Source: Actinoplanes lutulentus (GTDB lineage Bacteria > Actinomycetota > Actinomycetes > Mycobacteriales > Micromonosporaceae). Taken from it: a DNA stretch of 64,000 nt. The notes under the pieces are model-generated. The model was not told the DNA's origin, did no database searches, and saw only the letters and a program-made list of their open reading frames with translations. Numbering within the stretch: position 1 is the first letter of the stretch; each line of letters opens with the position of its first letter. The position numbers and the translations under genes are program-made. The stretch spans positions 186,001 through 250,000 of the forward strand of contig NZ_QLMJ01000017.1 of the NCBI RefSeq assembly GCF_003259845.1, read 5' to 3'. Shown here piece by piece: positions 50,192 to 59,436 of this stretch.

Positions 50192-50833
50192 CTACAGCAG
50201 ATCCGGGCAGTTCAGAGCCAGTCCCAGCCAGGTACGCACCATCCGCCCGGCGTCCTCCCAGCCGAAGTCCCGATCACTGAGCGACACCTGCACCCCGAGC
50301 CCGTCACCCATCCCGAGCGCCGCCACCGCGATGGCGTGCACGTCCTCCCGCGGGGCCACCAGACCGGCATCCACACATTCCGAGATCGCCGAACTGATCA
50401 TCGCGACCCAGCTGCGGTACGACTCGGTCGACGTGACCCGCAGCCGTTCGTCACGCAGCGATGTCCGCCAATATTCGGTCCAGATCAGCCATTCCAGCCG
50501 GGCGGCCTCGTCACCGCCGACGCCGGCCGCCAGATGCGATGCCAGCCAGCGCAGCCGGGCGAGCGGCGACGCCAATTCCGCGCCGCCGGCCTGCATTTCG
50601 GCGAGATACCGTCCGGCCCGGTCCTCCAGCGCGGTGGCGACCATGTTCTCCCGGCTGCCGAACGCGTACTGCAGGCTCCCCACCGATGTCCCGGCGCGTT
50701 TCGCGACATCGGTGAAGCGGGTGTTCTCGTACCCTCGCTCCGCGATGACCTCGCAGATCGCATCGATGAGCTGCGGCATCTGCGCTTCGGTACGCTTCGG
50801 AGAACGAGTACGGGCGGCCGCGTGTCCTGTCAC
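50192..50833 (-). CDS. TetR family regulator of the amine oxidase gene
   Basis: The 213-residue TetR protein has a helix-turn-helix in FTDVAKRAGTSVGSLQYAFGSREN, the BetI-like style of target-specific regulators. It starts with GTG. It lies 49 nt upstream of the amine oxidase in the same orientation, with a palindrome in the gap, so it likely represses that gene. Whether it is also autoregulated is unclear because its own promoter lies near the downstream-adjacent membrane gene. Confidence 0.86.
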   Translation of the reverse strand: MTGHAAARTRSPKRTEAQMPQLIDAICEVIAERGYENTRFTDVAKRAGTSVGSLQYAFGSRENMVATALEDRAGRYLAEMQAGGAELASPLARLRWLASHLAAGVGGDEAARLEWLIWTEYWRTSLRDERLRVTSTESYRSWVAMISSAISECVDAGLVAPREDVHAIAVAALGMGDGLGVQVSLSDRDFGWEDAGRMVRTWLGLALNCPDLL

Positions 50834-50855
50834 GAGTTCAGCTTCGCACGCACGC

Positions 50856-51473
50856 CTACCGGAACCCGGACGCCGTCAGCAGCACCCAGCCACCCGCGGT
50901 CAGCGGCACCGCCCACGCGCATGTCAGCAGCCGATCCCGCCACGAGCGGGCCAGCAGCACCGTCACCACCAGACCGAGAACGATCACCAGAGCGGCATAG
51001 GCAAGCAGGTCCCCGGTCTCATAGTCCGGATTGCCGAGCCGCAGAAGATTGACCGCCCCTTCGGCGAACAGCACCGAACCGGGCAGCGCGAGCGCCGGCA
51101 ACCGCAGCGGCCCACCCGACCGGGCGAGCACTCCTCCACCACCGAAAACGACTCCCGCGACGACCCCGAACCCCATCCACAGGAACGCGTTGACGTCGTA
51201 GAGATTGCGCCAGTCGTCGTTCTGAATGAACGCGGCGGCCAGGTAGTAACTCGGCACCGCCACCACCAGGCAGACGACCGCGCCGAGAATCGCCATCGGC
51301 AGCCGCCACCGGCCGAACCAGGTCAGCAGGAACGCCGCGACCGCCCACGTAGCCAGTGAATTGCCCAGGTCAGCCAGCGGGGACGGCAGAAACTTGATCC
51401 AGACGAAATCCAGAAACCCCAGCAGAAACCCGGCCACCGGCGCCACCACAGCCACCCGCCGCATGATCATCAT
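50856..51473 (-). CDS. DUF6518-like integral membrane protein
   Basis: The 205-residue protein has about six hydrophobic segments, beginning VAVVAPVAGFLLGFLDFVWIKFLPSPLADLGNS, with a conserved-looking WRNLYDVNAFLWMGFGVVAG segment. I match it tentatively to DUF6518, an uncharacterised actinobacterial membrane family. It runs in the same direction as the TetR gene, 22 nt upstream of it, so they may share a transcript. Function unknown. Confidence 0.6.
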   Translation of the reverse strand: MMIMRRVAVVAPVAGFLLGFLDFVWIKFLPSPLADLGNSLATWAVAAFLLTWFGRWRLPMAILGAVVCLVVAVPSYYLAAAFIQNDDWRNLYDVNAFLWMGFGVVAGVVFGGGGVLARSGGPLRLPALALPGSVLFAEGAVNLLRLGNPDYETGDLLAYAALVIVLGLVVTVLLARSWRDRLLTCAWAVPLTAGGWVLLTASGFR

Positions 51474-51583
51474 GGCCGTTGACCCTAGGCAGCCTCAGGC
51501 CGTGCCAGATCCTCTTCGCGGCCGACCTCCCCGCCTGCGGATCGACCGAAAGGCAGACCCCTGCCCGGAGTCGTGAACCTGGA

Positions 51584-52099
51584 TCAGGTCTGTTTCAAGG
51601 AAAGCCGGTCGACAAGATCAGCGGCGAGCTGCACCGACGTGTCGATGTGCTTCTTGTCAGCGATTTCCGCGTGCAGGACTCGTGCAGCTTCATACAGCGT
51701 GTGCCGGAGCTCTTCCAGCAGCATCTCGCCCGTCGTGACAGAGAAGACGTCATCCGGGTCGCCGTCACAGTTGCCTTCGATGTACACCGTCGGCGGCGAC
51801 GTGTCGATCCGGCGGTAGTAGAGGAAGTACGGCCCGTCGAAGAAGTAGGAGAATGCCTCAGGCTCGCCGTCACGGATGGACTCGTATGCGGCCGCTGCCG
51901 TGCTGAGCGTCGGCAGCGGGTCGTCGTGCCATCCGGTTTCAGGAAAGTCGATTCCGCGCAGGGTGAACCAGACTCTGGAGCTGACGTACTCATCAGTCGG
52001 TGTCCGCGGGCCGCCGATATCGGCGACCTGCCACTTCGCCGCGGTCACCAGTTTCGGGGCGCGGGGGCGCCGGAGCCAGACATTTCGGTATTTAACCAT
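51584..52099 (-). CDS. Hypothetical 171-residue protein
   Basis: I do not recognise the family. The protein is acidic, with an aromatic-rich middle (AFSYFFDGPYFLYYRRIDTSPPTVYIEGN) and a helical C-terminal half (EMLLEELRHTLYEAARVLHAEIADKKH). It looks like a small soluble single-domain protein of the kind often found as orphan or immunity-type genes. GC is lower than in neighbouring genes. I start at MVKYRNVW; a longer frame upstream lacks a site. No partner toxin gene is visible nearby. Confidence 0.55.
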   Translation of the reverse strand: MVKYRNVWLRRPRAPKLVTAAKWQVADIGGPRTPTDEYVSSRVWFTLRGIDFPETGWHDDPLPTLSTAAAAYESIRDGEPEAFSYFFDGPYFLYYRRIDTSPPTVYIEGNCDGDPDDVFSVTTGEMLLEELRHTLYEAARVLHAEIADKKHIDTSVQLAADLVDRLSLKQT

Positions 52100-52204
52100 G
52101 CGGAACGTCTGGGCCGCGCCACAACGGCGGCGGTCGCGCCGGGACCGTCGCCCACGCTCCCTCCTGGCACCCCAGCAATCCACCACGATAATTGAAACGA
52201 CTCA

Positions 52205-53125
52205 CTAAAAGGGCTGCATTAATGAGTCAATGACCATTTCCCGAAACCACAAATGCGCCGGATCCCGTTCGCGAGAAGCGTGCCACCACAACGCCATGCG
52301 AATTTCCCGCGCCCCTTCCGGCGCCGGCAGGATCCGCACCCCGCCGACTGCCCGCATCTGCTCCGCCACCCGCCGCTGCAACAACGCCACGTGCCGCTCC
52401 GACCCGGCCAGCAGCAGCGGAATCGCCAGATAACTCGGCACCACCACCTGCACGCGCGGCCGGATCCCCCACGACTCCAGCGTCGTCAGCACCGACGGCC
52501 CGTGGAACGAGCTGACCCACTCCATCGCCGACAGCCGCTCCGGCGTGACATCGCCCGCCCGCAGCGCCGACCGCTCCCCGACCACCAGCACGAACTCATC
52601 CGACCACAGGTCAGCGGCAGGATGTCCGGCGAAGATCCCGCGCGGCATCACCACCGCGTCGACCGCCCGCAGCGTGGCATCGACGTCATCAAGAACGAGC
52701 GGGACGAACTCCAGCCTCAAAAGAGGCAAGGCCGCGAACCGGGGCAGCAGCGCCGCACCGAGCAGCGCGAGTGATCCGTCCGAGGCCATCACGGTGAACG
52801 TGCGGTGCGACGCCGCCGGCCGGAATCCGTGCGCGCCGAGGAACACCGACTCGGCGGCGGCCAGAGCCTCCTCGACGGCGCCGAGCAACACGGCTGCCAG
52901 CGGCGACAGCTCGTAGACCGTGCCGGTCCGCACCAGCAGCGGATCGTCGAAATGCTGCCGCAGCCGGCGCAGCGCCGCGCTGGTGGCGGGCTGCCCGAGC
53001 CCGAGCCGGGCACCGGCCCGGGTGACACCGCGCTCCTGCAGCAGGGCCCGCAGCGCGGTCAGCATGTTGAGGTCGAGCGCGGCCAGATCATCGACGGCAG
53101 TGATGGCGGCATCAATCGAGTTCAT
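52205..53125 (-). CDS. LysR family transcriptional regulator
   Basis: The 306-residue regulator has a winged-helix domain with LDLNMLTALRALLQERGVTRAGARLGLGQPATSAALRRLRQHFDDP, close to the NodD/PcpR-like LysR group, and a C-terminal substrate-binding domain. It is divergent from the GH106 gene but about 150 bp away, so it could control that gene or an unlinked pathway. A LacI-type dyad nearer the GH106 gene argues for a different regulator there. Confidence 0.86.
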   Translation of the reverse strand: MNSIDAAITAVDDLAALDLNMLTALRALLQERGVTRAGARLGLGQPATSAALRRLRQHFDDPLLVRTGTVYELSPLAAVLLGAVEEALAAAESVFLGAHGFRPAASHRTFTVMASDGSLALLGAALLPRFAALPLLRLEFVPLVLDDVDATLRAVDAVVMPRGIFAGHPAADLWSDEFVLVVGERSALRAGDVTPERLSAMEWVSSFHGPSVLTTLESWGIRPRVQVVVPSYLAIPLLLAGSERHVALLQRRVAEQMRAVGGVRILPAPEGAREIRMALWWHASRERDPAHLWFREMVIDSLMQPF

Positions 53126-53238
53126 GGATGCTCCGTCCTTGCCCGGGCCGGGCGAGAAGGCCTACCGTCCGATCAACGGATGATTTCCGTCACGTTAACA
53201 GCACCGCCCTCTCCATAGCCACAACGCCGTCAATTTTA

Positions 53239-53250
53239 TGAAACGTTTCA
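53239..53250. promoter_or_regulatory. LacI-type operator upstream of the GH106 gene
   Basis: TGAAACGTTTCA is a perfect 12-bp palindrome with the central CG of LacI/GalR operators, 26 bp before the ATG. No LacI-family gene is present in the window. Confidence 0.6.
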
Positions 53251-53276
53251 GATAACAACCCCCAGGAGATCACGGT

Positions 53277-56084
53277 ATGCACCTACCCCGACGAACCCTC
53301 GCGGTCACCTGCGCCCTGACCGCCACCCTCTCGATCGCGGCAACCGCACAGGCCGGCACCCACCACCCCTCCCGCTTCGTCACCGACTTCACCGCCGCCC
53401 GCTCCGACTACAGCGCGATGTTCCGCTGGTGGTGGCCGTCCTCGGTCGACGCCACCACCGCCGTGAAGCAGCTGCGCCAGGTGGCCGCCGCCGGCTACAA
53501 AGGCGTCGAGATCGCCATGGTCATGGACGGCACCGACTACGTCGTCGACCCCGACAAACACCAGTACGGCGACGCGAACTGGCGTGCCGCGGTCCGTGCC
53601 GTCCTCGCCGAGGGCCAGAAGCTCGGCGTCCAGATCGACCTGACGCTCGGCAGCCGCTGGCCCGCCGCGGTACCCGGCCTGGACGTCTCCACCGACGCCG
53701 CCAGCCAGGAGCTGGTCACCGGCAGCGCGGTCGTGGCCGCGAAAACGACCTTCACGGCGGCGGTCCCGGCGCCGGCCGCCCGCACGTACCAGGACCGCAC
53801 CTCCGAGAACGGCGTGGTCACCACCACGATCAAGACCTCGAAGCCCACGTACGTCACGGCGACCGCCACCCGATGCGTCGCCGCCTGCGCCGAGACCCAG
53901 CCGAAGGTCGACCTCACCACGGTCACCGACATCAGCGGCACGGTCCGCAACGGCCAGCTGACCTGGACCGCGCCGGGCGACGGCACCTGGATCGTCACCG
54001 GTTACTGGAAGCGTGGCACCGCGCAACGCAACGACGCCCCGTTCGGCAGCACCGTCTCGCCGCTGTCCGACCCGGAGTCGCGCGTCGTCAACCACCTCGA
54101 CACGGCCGGCACGAAGGCCTTCATCGCGTACTTCGACAAGCTGCTCGACGCCGACACCCGCCGGCTGCTCAAGGCCAACGGCGGCTCGATCTTCGAGGAC
54201 TCGCTCGAACTGAGCGGCGCTCAGCTGTGGTCCAGCGACTTCCTGCGGACGTTCCGCGCGACCAACGGCTACAGCCTTCAGACGTACCTCCCGGTCCTGG
54301 CGAAGACCGCGCCGGCCAGCCCGTTCGCCTCGCCGACCCCGGTGTACACCTACGCCGACGGCCAGGCCGCGAACGCCGAGCGCATCCAGCACGACATCGA
54401 AGCCACCATCAACAAGCTCTACCTGGGCAATCACCTCGAACCCATCAAGGCCTGGGCCAACAAGCTGGGACTGAAGTTCCGCGCCCAGCCGTACGGTGAG
54501 CCGATCGACCTCGGTGACGCCGCCAAACGTCTCGACATCACCGAGTGCGAGTCGCTCGGCTGCTCCGAGGCCCGGATGCGCACCGCCTCCACCAGCGCCG
54601 TCGTCGCCGGCAAGACCGTCGTGAGCAGTGAGATGCTCCCGGGCGGCTTCGGCAACCTCTACGGACTCACGCCCGCGCAGATCGCCGCGCTCGCCAACCG
54701 GGAGTACTCCCGCGGCATCAACCAGATGATCTTCCACGGTCTGCCGTACCCGACGATCCCGCCGAGCGCGGACGGCACCATCACCGACAACGCCGCGTAC
54801 TGGCCCGGTTTCCACGGTTTCGGCAGCAACATCGGTGAGGCGTTCGGCCCCCGCCAGGCCACCTGGACCATGGAACCGGAACTCGCGGACTACTACGCCC
54901 GCATGCAGCAGACCCTGCAGACCGGCCAGGCCCGCTACGACGTCGCCGTCCTCAATCAGACCTTCGGCGGCGACACCCCGACCCACGACGGCAGCTTCCT
55001 GGCTACCGCGGGCTACACCTACGGCTACGTCACCCCCGGCTCGCTGAGCGGAAAGACCCCCTACCGCGCACTCGTCGTCGACAGCTCACCCATGTCGCTG
55101 GAGACCGCGCGGGCTATCGCCCGCAAAACCCAGGACGGACTCCAGCTGATCATCATCGGCGCCGGCCCACAACACACCATTGGGTACGCCCAAACGGCCG
55201 CAGCGGCAGCCTCGGATGACAGTGCCCTGCGCGCTGTCTTCACCAAGCTCCGGAAATCACCGAACGTCCGCACCGCCACCGACGACGCCGACGCGCTCAC
55301 CAAGCTGGCCGTGCGACCTGACGCCCAGGTCGCCAACAAGTCGGTGACCTCGACCCTGCGCACCGACGGCGACACCAGCTACTACGTCCTGGTCAACAGC
55401 GCCACCACGGCCGTCACCACGTCGGTGTCCCTCGCCGGCCGGACCACCGCCGTCCCGTACCGTCTGGACGCCTGGACCGGCAAGATCGAAGCCGTCGGCG
55501 GCGCGACCCGCAACGGCAACCGCACCACGCTGACCGTCTCGCTGCCCGCCGGCGCGGCCACCATCATCGCCCTGGCCGGCCCGACCTGGACCGGCAAGCG
55601 GATCACCGCGCCGACACTGACCACCGGCACCCCGGTCACCCTGGGATCGTGGAATCTCACGCTCGACGAATGGCTCCCCGGAACGAGCACGGACTCGTCA
55701 TCGACGACCGTCCACCGTACCCACAAGATCTCTGACGTGGCGCTGCGCTCCTGGAGCGAGATTCCCGGCATCGAAGATGCCGTAGGCGTCGGCAGCTACA
55801 CCACGACGGTGACCTCCCGCGGCGGGAAAGCCCTGCTGGACGTGGGCGCGGTCGGCGGCTCCTATCAGGTGTTCGTCAACGGCCGCCAGGTCGAGCCGGC
55901 CGATCAGCTGGACACCGTGATCGACCTCGGCAGCACGCTGCGGCCGGGCGCCAACACGGTGACCGTCACGGTGGCGAGCGTGCTGCTCAACCGCCTGCGG
56001 ATCACCAGGCCGGCCGAGTTCGCGAGCCGGACCCCGACGAAGAACGGCCTGCTGGGCCCGGTGACGCTGATCCCCTACCAGTGA
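53277..56084 (+). CDS. Secreted GH106 alpha-L-rhamnosidase
   Basis: The 935-residue exported enzyme has a signal peptide (LPRRTLAVTCALTATLSIAATAQAGT). The large N-terminal part matches GH106 alpha-L-rhamnosidases: YSAMFRWWWPSSVDATTAVKQLRQVAAAGYKGVEIAMV at the start of the barrel, EDSLELSGAQLWSSDFL, TECESLGCSEARMRTAST and SSEMLPGGFGN. A C-terminal beta-sandwich (about 770-935; LGSWNLTLDEWLPGT, VGGSYQVFVNGRQV) resembles a sugar-binding galactose-binding-like domain. It would release rhamnose from plant pectin, flavonoid glycosides or bacterial polymers. A LacI-type operator and an intrinsic terminator bracket the gene. Confidence 0.85.
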   Translation: MHLPRRTLAVTCALTATLSIAATAQAGTHHPSRFVTDFTAARSDYSAMFRWWWPSSVDATTAVKQLRQVAAAGYKGVEIAMVMDGTDYVVDPDKHQYGDANWRAAVRAVLAEGQKLGVQIDLTLGSRWPAAVPGLDVSTDAASQELVTGSAVVAAKTTFTAAVPAPAARTYQDRTSENGVVTTTIKTSKPTYVTATATRCVAACAETQPKVDLTTVTDISGTVRNGQLTWTAPGDGTWIVTGYWKRGTAQRNDAPFGSTVSPLSDPESRVVNHLDTAGTKAFIAYFDKLLDADTRRLLKANGGSIFEDSLELSGAQLWSSDFLRTFRATNGYSLQTYLPVLAKTAPASPFASPTPVYTYADGQAANAERIQHDIEATINKLYLGNHLEPIKAWANKLGLKFRAQPYGEPIDLGDAAKRLDITECESLGCSEARMRTASTSAVVAGKTVVSSEMLPGGFGNLYGLTPAQIAALANREYSRGINQMIFHGLPYPTIPPSADGTITDNAAYWPGFHGFGSNIGEAFGPRQATWTMEPELADYYARMQQTLQTGQARYDVAVLNQTFGGDTPTHDGSFLATAGYTYGYVTPGSLSGKTPYRALVVDSSPMSLETARAIARKTQDGLQLIIIGAGPQHTIGYAQTAAAAASDDSALRAVFTKLRKSPNVRTATDDADALTKLAVRPDAQVANKSVTSTLRTDGDTSYYVLVNSATTAVTTSVSLAGRTTAVPYRLDAWTGKIEAVGGATRNGNRTTLTVSLPAGAATIIALAGPTWTGKRITAPTLTTGTPVTLGSWNLTLDEWLPGTSTDSSSTTVHRTHKISDVALRSWSEIPGIEDAVGVGSYTTTVTSRGGKALLDVGAVGGSYQVFVNGRQVEPADQLDTVIDLGSTLRPGANTVTVTVASVLLNRLRITRPAEFASRTPTKNGLLGPVTLIPYQ

Positions 56085-56090
56085 TCTCCC

Positions 56091-56132
56091 GGTGGCCTGC
56101 CCCAGAGCTCGCTGAGGCAGGCCACCGCTTTT
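56091..56132 (+). terminator. Intrinsic terminator of the GH106 gene
   Basis: An 11-bp stem (GGTGGCCTGCC and complement) with a 14-nt loop is followed by GCTTTT, a rare T-tail in this genome. Confidence 0.75.
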
Positions 56133-56159
56133 CCGATTCTCAATCAAGATCATTTTTGG

Positions 56160-56165
56160 TACGTT
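56160..56165 (+). promoter_or_regulatory. -10 element (TACGTT) of the membrane/HEAT gene
   Basis: TACGTT ends 7 nt before the ATG, and no Shine-Dalgarno sequence is seen, so a leaderless start is predicted. Confidence 0.4.
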
Positions 56166-56172
56166 CCCGCGA

Positions 56173-57111
56173 ATGCGCAGCACGTCCCGCCGCCCCGACC
56201 GGACCGACGTCATCGCCTGGGTCGTCGTCGGCGGGATCTTCGCCGCGATCGGCGCCGGCGTCGCCCACAGCGTGATCGACCTGGCCCGGGCCGCCCTCGA
56301 AGCGCCGCTGCTCATGGCGGCCTGCCTCACCGTGAGCACCGTCGGCTATCTCGTCCTCCGCACGTTCTGGCGAGCACCGGATGCCGACGTGGTTCCGCCG
56401 CGGTCACGAGACCGGCTGTTCCTGGTCATGGGCGTGGTGCTCTTCCTCGGCGGCGGGGTCGCGGTGCTGGTGGACGGCATCCGGCACGGCATCGACGGCG
56501 CGATACCGATCTTCATGGGCGCACTCGGCGTCTGGCTGGGCAGCCTCTGCGTCCGTGCCCTCCGGGTGCCCGCCCCGGTCAGCGTCGCCGAACCGGCCGG
56601 CGGACCGGACTACTTCGCGGCCTGGCCGGTACGCCTCGAACTCGGTCTCGCCCGCCACCTGCTGGACGACTTCATTCCGCTGAAGGACGACGCCGCGCGG
56701 GCCGCACTGCGGAAGCTCAGTACCCATCCCTACCTGCTGGACGGCCTCGTCCACCATGCCCGCCGCGGAGACCTGGCCGAACAGCTCCGGCTCTTCGCGG
56801 CCGCCGCGGTCCTTCCCGGCGCCCCTCCCCTGGCCTGCGCGCTGGCAAGCCTCGACCGCAACGGGTACGTGCGGGAGCGGGCCGTGCGCGCGATGGGCCG
56901 GCAGCCGGCGCCGGAATTCGTGCCGTTCCTCGTCGAACGCGCGGTCGACGCCGTCGAACCGGTCCGCGCCGCCGCCCTGTCACTGCTGCGCGCCCTGATC
57001 GACGCCGAACCGGCGGTCTACCAGGAGGCGCTCGCATCAGCGGCCTCCCGCATCGAGCGACGCCGGCACGCCCCGGCGGTGCTGGCGCTCATTTCTATTT
57101 CGGGGCGGTAA
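56173..57111 (+). CDS. Hypothetical membrane protein with HEAT-like C-terminal repeats
   Basis: The 312-residue protein has four hydrophobic segments in the first 135 residues, then a soluble all-helical part with about four HEAT-like helical pairs (LACALASLDRNGYVRERAVRAMGRQ, FLVERAVDAVEPVRAAALSLLRAL). I do not recognise a named family. The layout suggests a membrane-anchored scaffolding protein. It is followed by gpsA in the same direction, 49 nt away, with a ribosome site for gpsA in the gap. Confidence 0.7.
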   Translation: MRSTSRRPDRTDVIAWVVVGGIFAAIGAGVAHSVIDLARAALEAPLLMAACLTVSTVGYLVLRTFWRAPDADVVPPRSRDRLFLVMGVVLFLGGGVAVLVDGIRHGIDGAIPIFMGALGVWLGSLCVRALRVPAPVSVAEPAGGPDYFAAWPVRLELGLARHLLDDFIPLKDDAARAALRKLSTHPYLLDGLVHHARRGDLAEQLRLFAAAAVLPGAPPLACALASLDRNGYVRERAVRAMGRQPAPEFVPFLVERAVDAVEPVRAAALSLLRALIDAEPAVYQEALASAASRIERRRHAPAVLALISISGR

Positions 57112-57160
57112 CAAATCGTTCTCACGGCCGTATCCTGAGTTGCCGACGGATAGGGGAATC

Positions 57161-58162
57161 ATGCGGATCACCGTGCTGGGGGCTGGTTCGTGGGGTACCA
57201 CGGTCGCGTCCGTTCTCACCCGCAGAGATCACGAGTCGCTGATCTGGGCCCGCAGCCCGGAGACCGCGGACGAGATCAACGCCAAGCACACCAACGATCG
57301 CTACCTCGCGGGATTCCCGCTGCCGGCCCGGCTCCGCGCCACCTCGGACCTCGCCGAGGCGGCAGCCCACGCGGAACTGTTGGTGGTCGGCGTGCCCACC
57401 GGAGCGTTCCGTGCCACCTTGGAACTGGTCCGGCCGGACCTGCACCCGTGGATCCCGGTGGTGAGCCTCAGCAAGGGCCTGGAGCGTGACTCGCTGCTCC
57501 GGATGACCGAGGTGATCAAAGATGTGCTGCCGGGACACCCCGCCGCGGCGCTCACCGGTCCGAACCTGGCCAAGGAGATCATGGCCGGCATGGCAGCCGC
57601 CACCGTGATCGCCACCGAGGACCTGACCGTCGCCACCGAGATCCAGCGCGTGTTCCGGCGCGGCCTGCTGCGCGTCTACACGAACCACGACGTCATCGGC
57701 TGCGAGATCGGCGGCGCCCTGAAGAACGTCGTAGCCATCGCGACAGGCATCGCCCAGGGCCTGGGCGTGGGCGACAACACCCGAGCCGGCGTGATCTCCC
57801 GAGGCCTGGCCGAGCTCACCACCCTGGCGGTGACGCTGGGCGGCGAGCCGGCCACCCTGGCAGGCTTGGCCGGCATGGGCGACCTGGTGGCAACCTGCAT
57901 CAGCCCGCACAGCCGCAACCGCCACGTCGGCGAACAGCTGGGCCGAGGCCGAACCCTCGACGACATCCTCGCCGAGATGGGCCAGGTAGCCGAGGGCGTG
58001 AAAACGGTCCACGCCGCCGTCCAGCTGGCCGACCGCCACTCACTGCCGATGCCGATAACCCGCACGATCCACCGCGTCATCACCGGCGAGATCACCGCGG
58101 CCCACGCCTACGACGGCCTCCTGCGCACCCACCCCGCCGGCCACGAATCCGAACCCGGCTGA
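57161..58162 (+). CDS. gpsA: NAD(P)-dependent glycerol-3-phosphate dehydrogenase
   Basis: The 333-residue GpsA reversibly reduces dihydroxyacetone phosphate to sn-glycerol-3-phosphate, the phospholipid backbone precursor. Motifs: GAGSWGTTVA at residues 7-16 for the cofactor, LTGPNLAKEI, and GGALKNVVAIATGIAQGLGVGDNTRAG with the catalytic Lys. The start follows TAGGGGAATC. The last dozen residues form a slightly longer tail than usual. It is a housekeeping enzyme in an otherwise accessory region. Confidence 0.95.
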   Translation: MRITVLGAGSWGTTVASVLTRRDHESLIWARSPETADEINAKHTNDRYLAGFPLPARLRATSDLAEAAAHAELLVVGVPTGAFRATLELVRPDLHPWIPVVSLSKGLERDSLLRMTEVIKDVLPGHPAAALTGPNLAKEIMAGMAAATVIATEDLTVATEIQRVFRRGLLRVYTNHDVIGCEIGGALKNVVAIATGIAQGLGVGDNTRAGVISRGLAELTTLAVTLGGEPATLAGLAGMGDLVATCISPHSRNRHVGEQLGRGRTLDDILAEMGQVAEGVKTVHAAVQLADRHSLPMPITRTIHRVITGEITAAHAYDGLLRTHPAGHESEPG

Positions 58163-58213
58163 GCCACCCCGAATTCACTGGCCGCCGCCCCCAAGCTGGA
58201 CGATCATGACCCG

Positions 58214-58564
58214 GTGGAGAATCCCGAGACGGTGACGTTGTGGCGGCCGACCGGCCCGGAGGAGCTGGCGCTGGTCGAAGCCTCAGACTGGCGCGCCTGG
58301 CCCCCGCGCCTCCCGGACCAGCCGATCTTCTACCCGGTCCTGAACGAGGAATACGCCACCATGATCGCCCGAGACTGGAACGTCCCAGCCTCCGGCGCAG
58401 GCTACGTGACCCGCTTCGAGGTCCGCCGCTCATTCCTCGACCGATACGAGGTCCACCAGGTAGGCGGCCGCACCATCCTCGAATACTGGATCCCCGCCGA
58501 AGACCTGGACACCCTCAACGCCAACATCGTCGGCCCCATCACCGTAGTCACCGAATTCCGCTGA
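58214..58564 (+). CDS. ADP-ribosylation/crystallin J1-annotated small protein
   Basis: The 116-residue protein belongs to a small actinobacterial family usually named ADP-ribosylation/crystallin J1: VTLWRPTGPEELALVEASDWRAWPPRLPDQPIFYPVLNEEYA, then YVTRFEVRRSFLDRYEVHQVGG and a final EYWIPAEDLDTLNANIVGPI. Despite that name no ADP-ribosylhydrolase motif is present. The exact role is unknown. The GTG start lies downstream of gpsA and may be cotranscribed. Confidence 0.75.
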   Translation: MENPETVTLWRPTGPEELALVEASDWRAWPPRLPDQPIFYPVLNEEYATMIARDWNVPASGAGYVTRFEVRRSFLDRYEVHQVGGRTILEYWIPAEDLDTLNANIVGPITVVTEFR

Positions 58565-58597
58565 CGGGACCACTCGATACGGCGCCGCGGTGCGAGC

Positions 58598-59011
58598 TCA
58601 GCCGGTCACGGTCCATCCAAGACTGTTGCACTTCGGGCAGTACACGAACGATCTGGGTTCCTGTCCGTCCTGCCACGGCACGATCGCCCATTGCGAGACC
58701 GCTACCCGGCCACGGCCGCAGCACAGGCTGCACGTAGCCGAATTCGGCGGTTTCGGCGGCTTCAGGTAGGCGAGTTCCGGATACTGCTCAGCGGCTCGGG
58801 CGAGCGCGAAGTCGCGCTCGGCGGGCTCGGCCAGTCGCGCCGGCCCGTCATCCTCGTGGTCAATAACGACCTCGCCGTCCGGAGTCAGATACATGACCGG
58901 TCCCCAGAGGTTGAAGACAGGGAGGCGTCCCGATGTAGCGCAATTGCCACGCCAGTCAAGGGCGTGAGCTGCCTCCTCGATCAACCGATCGATCAGCTCA
59001 GCATTGGTCAT
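58598..59011 (-). CDS. Hypothetical zinc-ribbon-containing protein
   Basis: The 137-residue protein has a C-terminal pair of zinc-knuckles, CSLCCGRGRV and YCPKCNSLGW, like a single DnaJ-type zinc site (CxxCxGxG ... CxxC). The N-terminal half is an acidic helix and a beta region (VMYLTPDGEVVIDHEDDG). The start has AGGAGG. I do not recognise a named family; it may be a small metal-dependent chaperone-like or regulatory protein. Confidence 0.65.
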   Translation of the reverse strand: MTNAELIDRLIEEAAHALDWRGNCATSGRLPVFNLWGPVMYLTPDGEVVIDHEDDGPARLAEPAERDFALARAAEQYPELAYLKPPKPPNSATCSLCCGRGRVAVSQWAIVPWQDGQEPRSFVYCPKCNSLGWTVTG

Positions 59012-59078
59012 TTGCGCCTCCTGGACGCAGGATATGAAGCGCACACAAGCGCAATCGATCGGATCTCCCGCCGAGAAT

Positions 59079-59384
59079 CTAGCGGTCCGAGTCGGGGGCG
59101 CTGGGTGATTCGTGGAGCTGGGCAATTCCGTCCAGCAGGTCCTGCCACAAGGATTCCGCGGCTCTGCGGACCCCGGGATCCAGATTGCGGTGTACGACCC
59201 ACTTGGCCTCGCCCAGGTCCATCCCTGTGGCGTCATGGACAGCCTTGATCACCGAGACCGGCGAATCGGTCCGCCGGAGCAGCTCGCTCGCGATCTGGTC
59301 CTCGTCAGCACCAGCTGCCAGCAGAATCCGTGCCATCTCCGTCAAGAGCCGGATCCGCTCCGCTCTCTCGGCCGCCGGGTTCAC
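59079..59384 (-). CDS. Small protein with ribosomal L7/L12 C-terminal-like motif
   Basis: The 101-residue, mostly helical protein contains SPVSVIKAVHDATGMDLGEAKWVVH, which resembles the helix-turn-strand of the L7/L12 C-terminal domain (I-K-x-V-R-x-x-T-G-L-x-L-x-E-A-K). Similar single-domain proteins of unknown function are found in other bacteria. It starts with GTG. It lies next to the zinc-ribbon gene in the same direction, with a 67-nt gap. Confidence 0.6.
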   Translation of the reverse strand: MNPAAERAERIRLLTEMARILLAAGADEDQIASELLRRTDSPVSVIKAVHDATGMDLGEAKWVVHRNLDPGVRRAAESLWQDLLDGIAQLHESPSAPDSDR

Positions 59385-59424
59385 GGGGCAAGCGTAGCGA
59401 GGCAGTGAACGCGACCCGCGACGC

Positions 59425-59430
59425 TATCGT
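59425..59430 (+). promoter_or_regulatory. -10 element (TATCGT) of the 103-residue gene
   Basis: TATCGT ends 6 nt before the ATG, predicting a leaderless mRNA and supporting that this small gene is real. Confidence 0.4.
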
Positions 59431-59436
59431 GTCCAG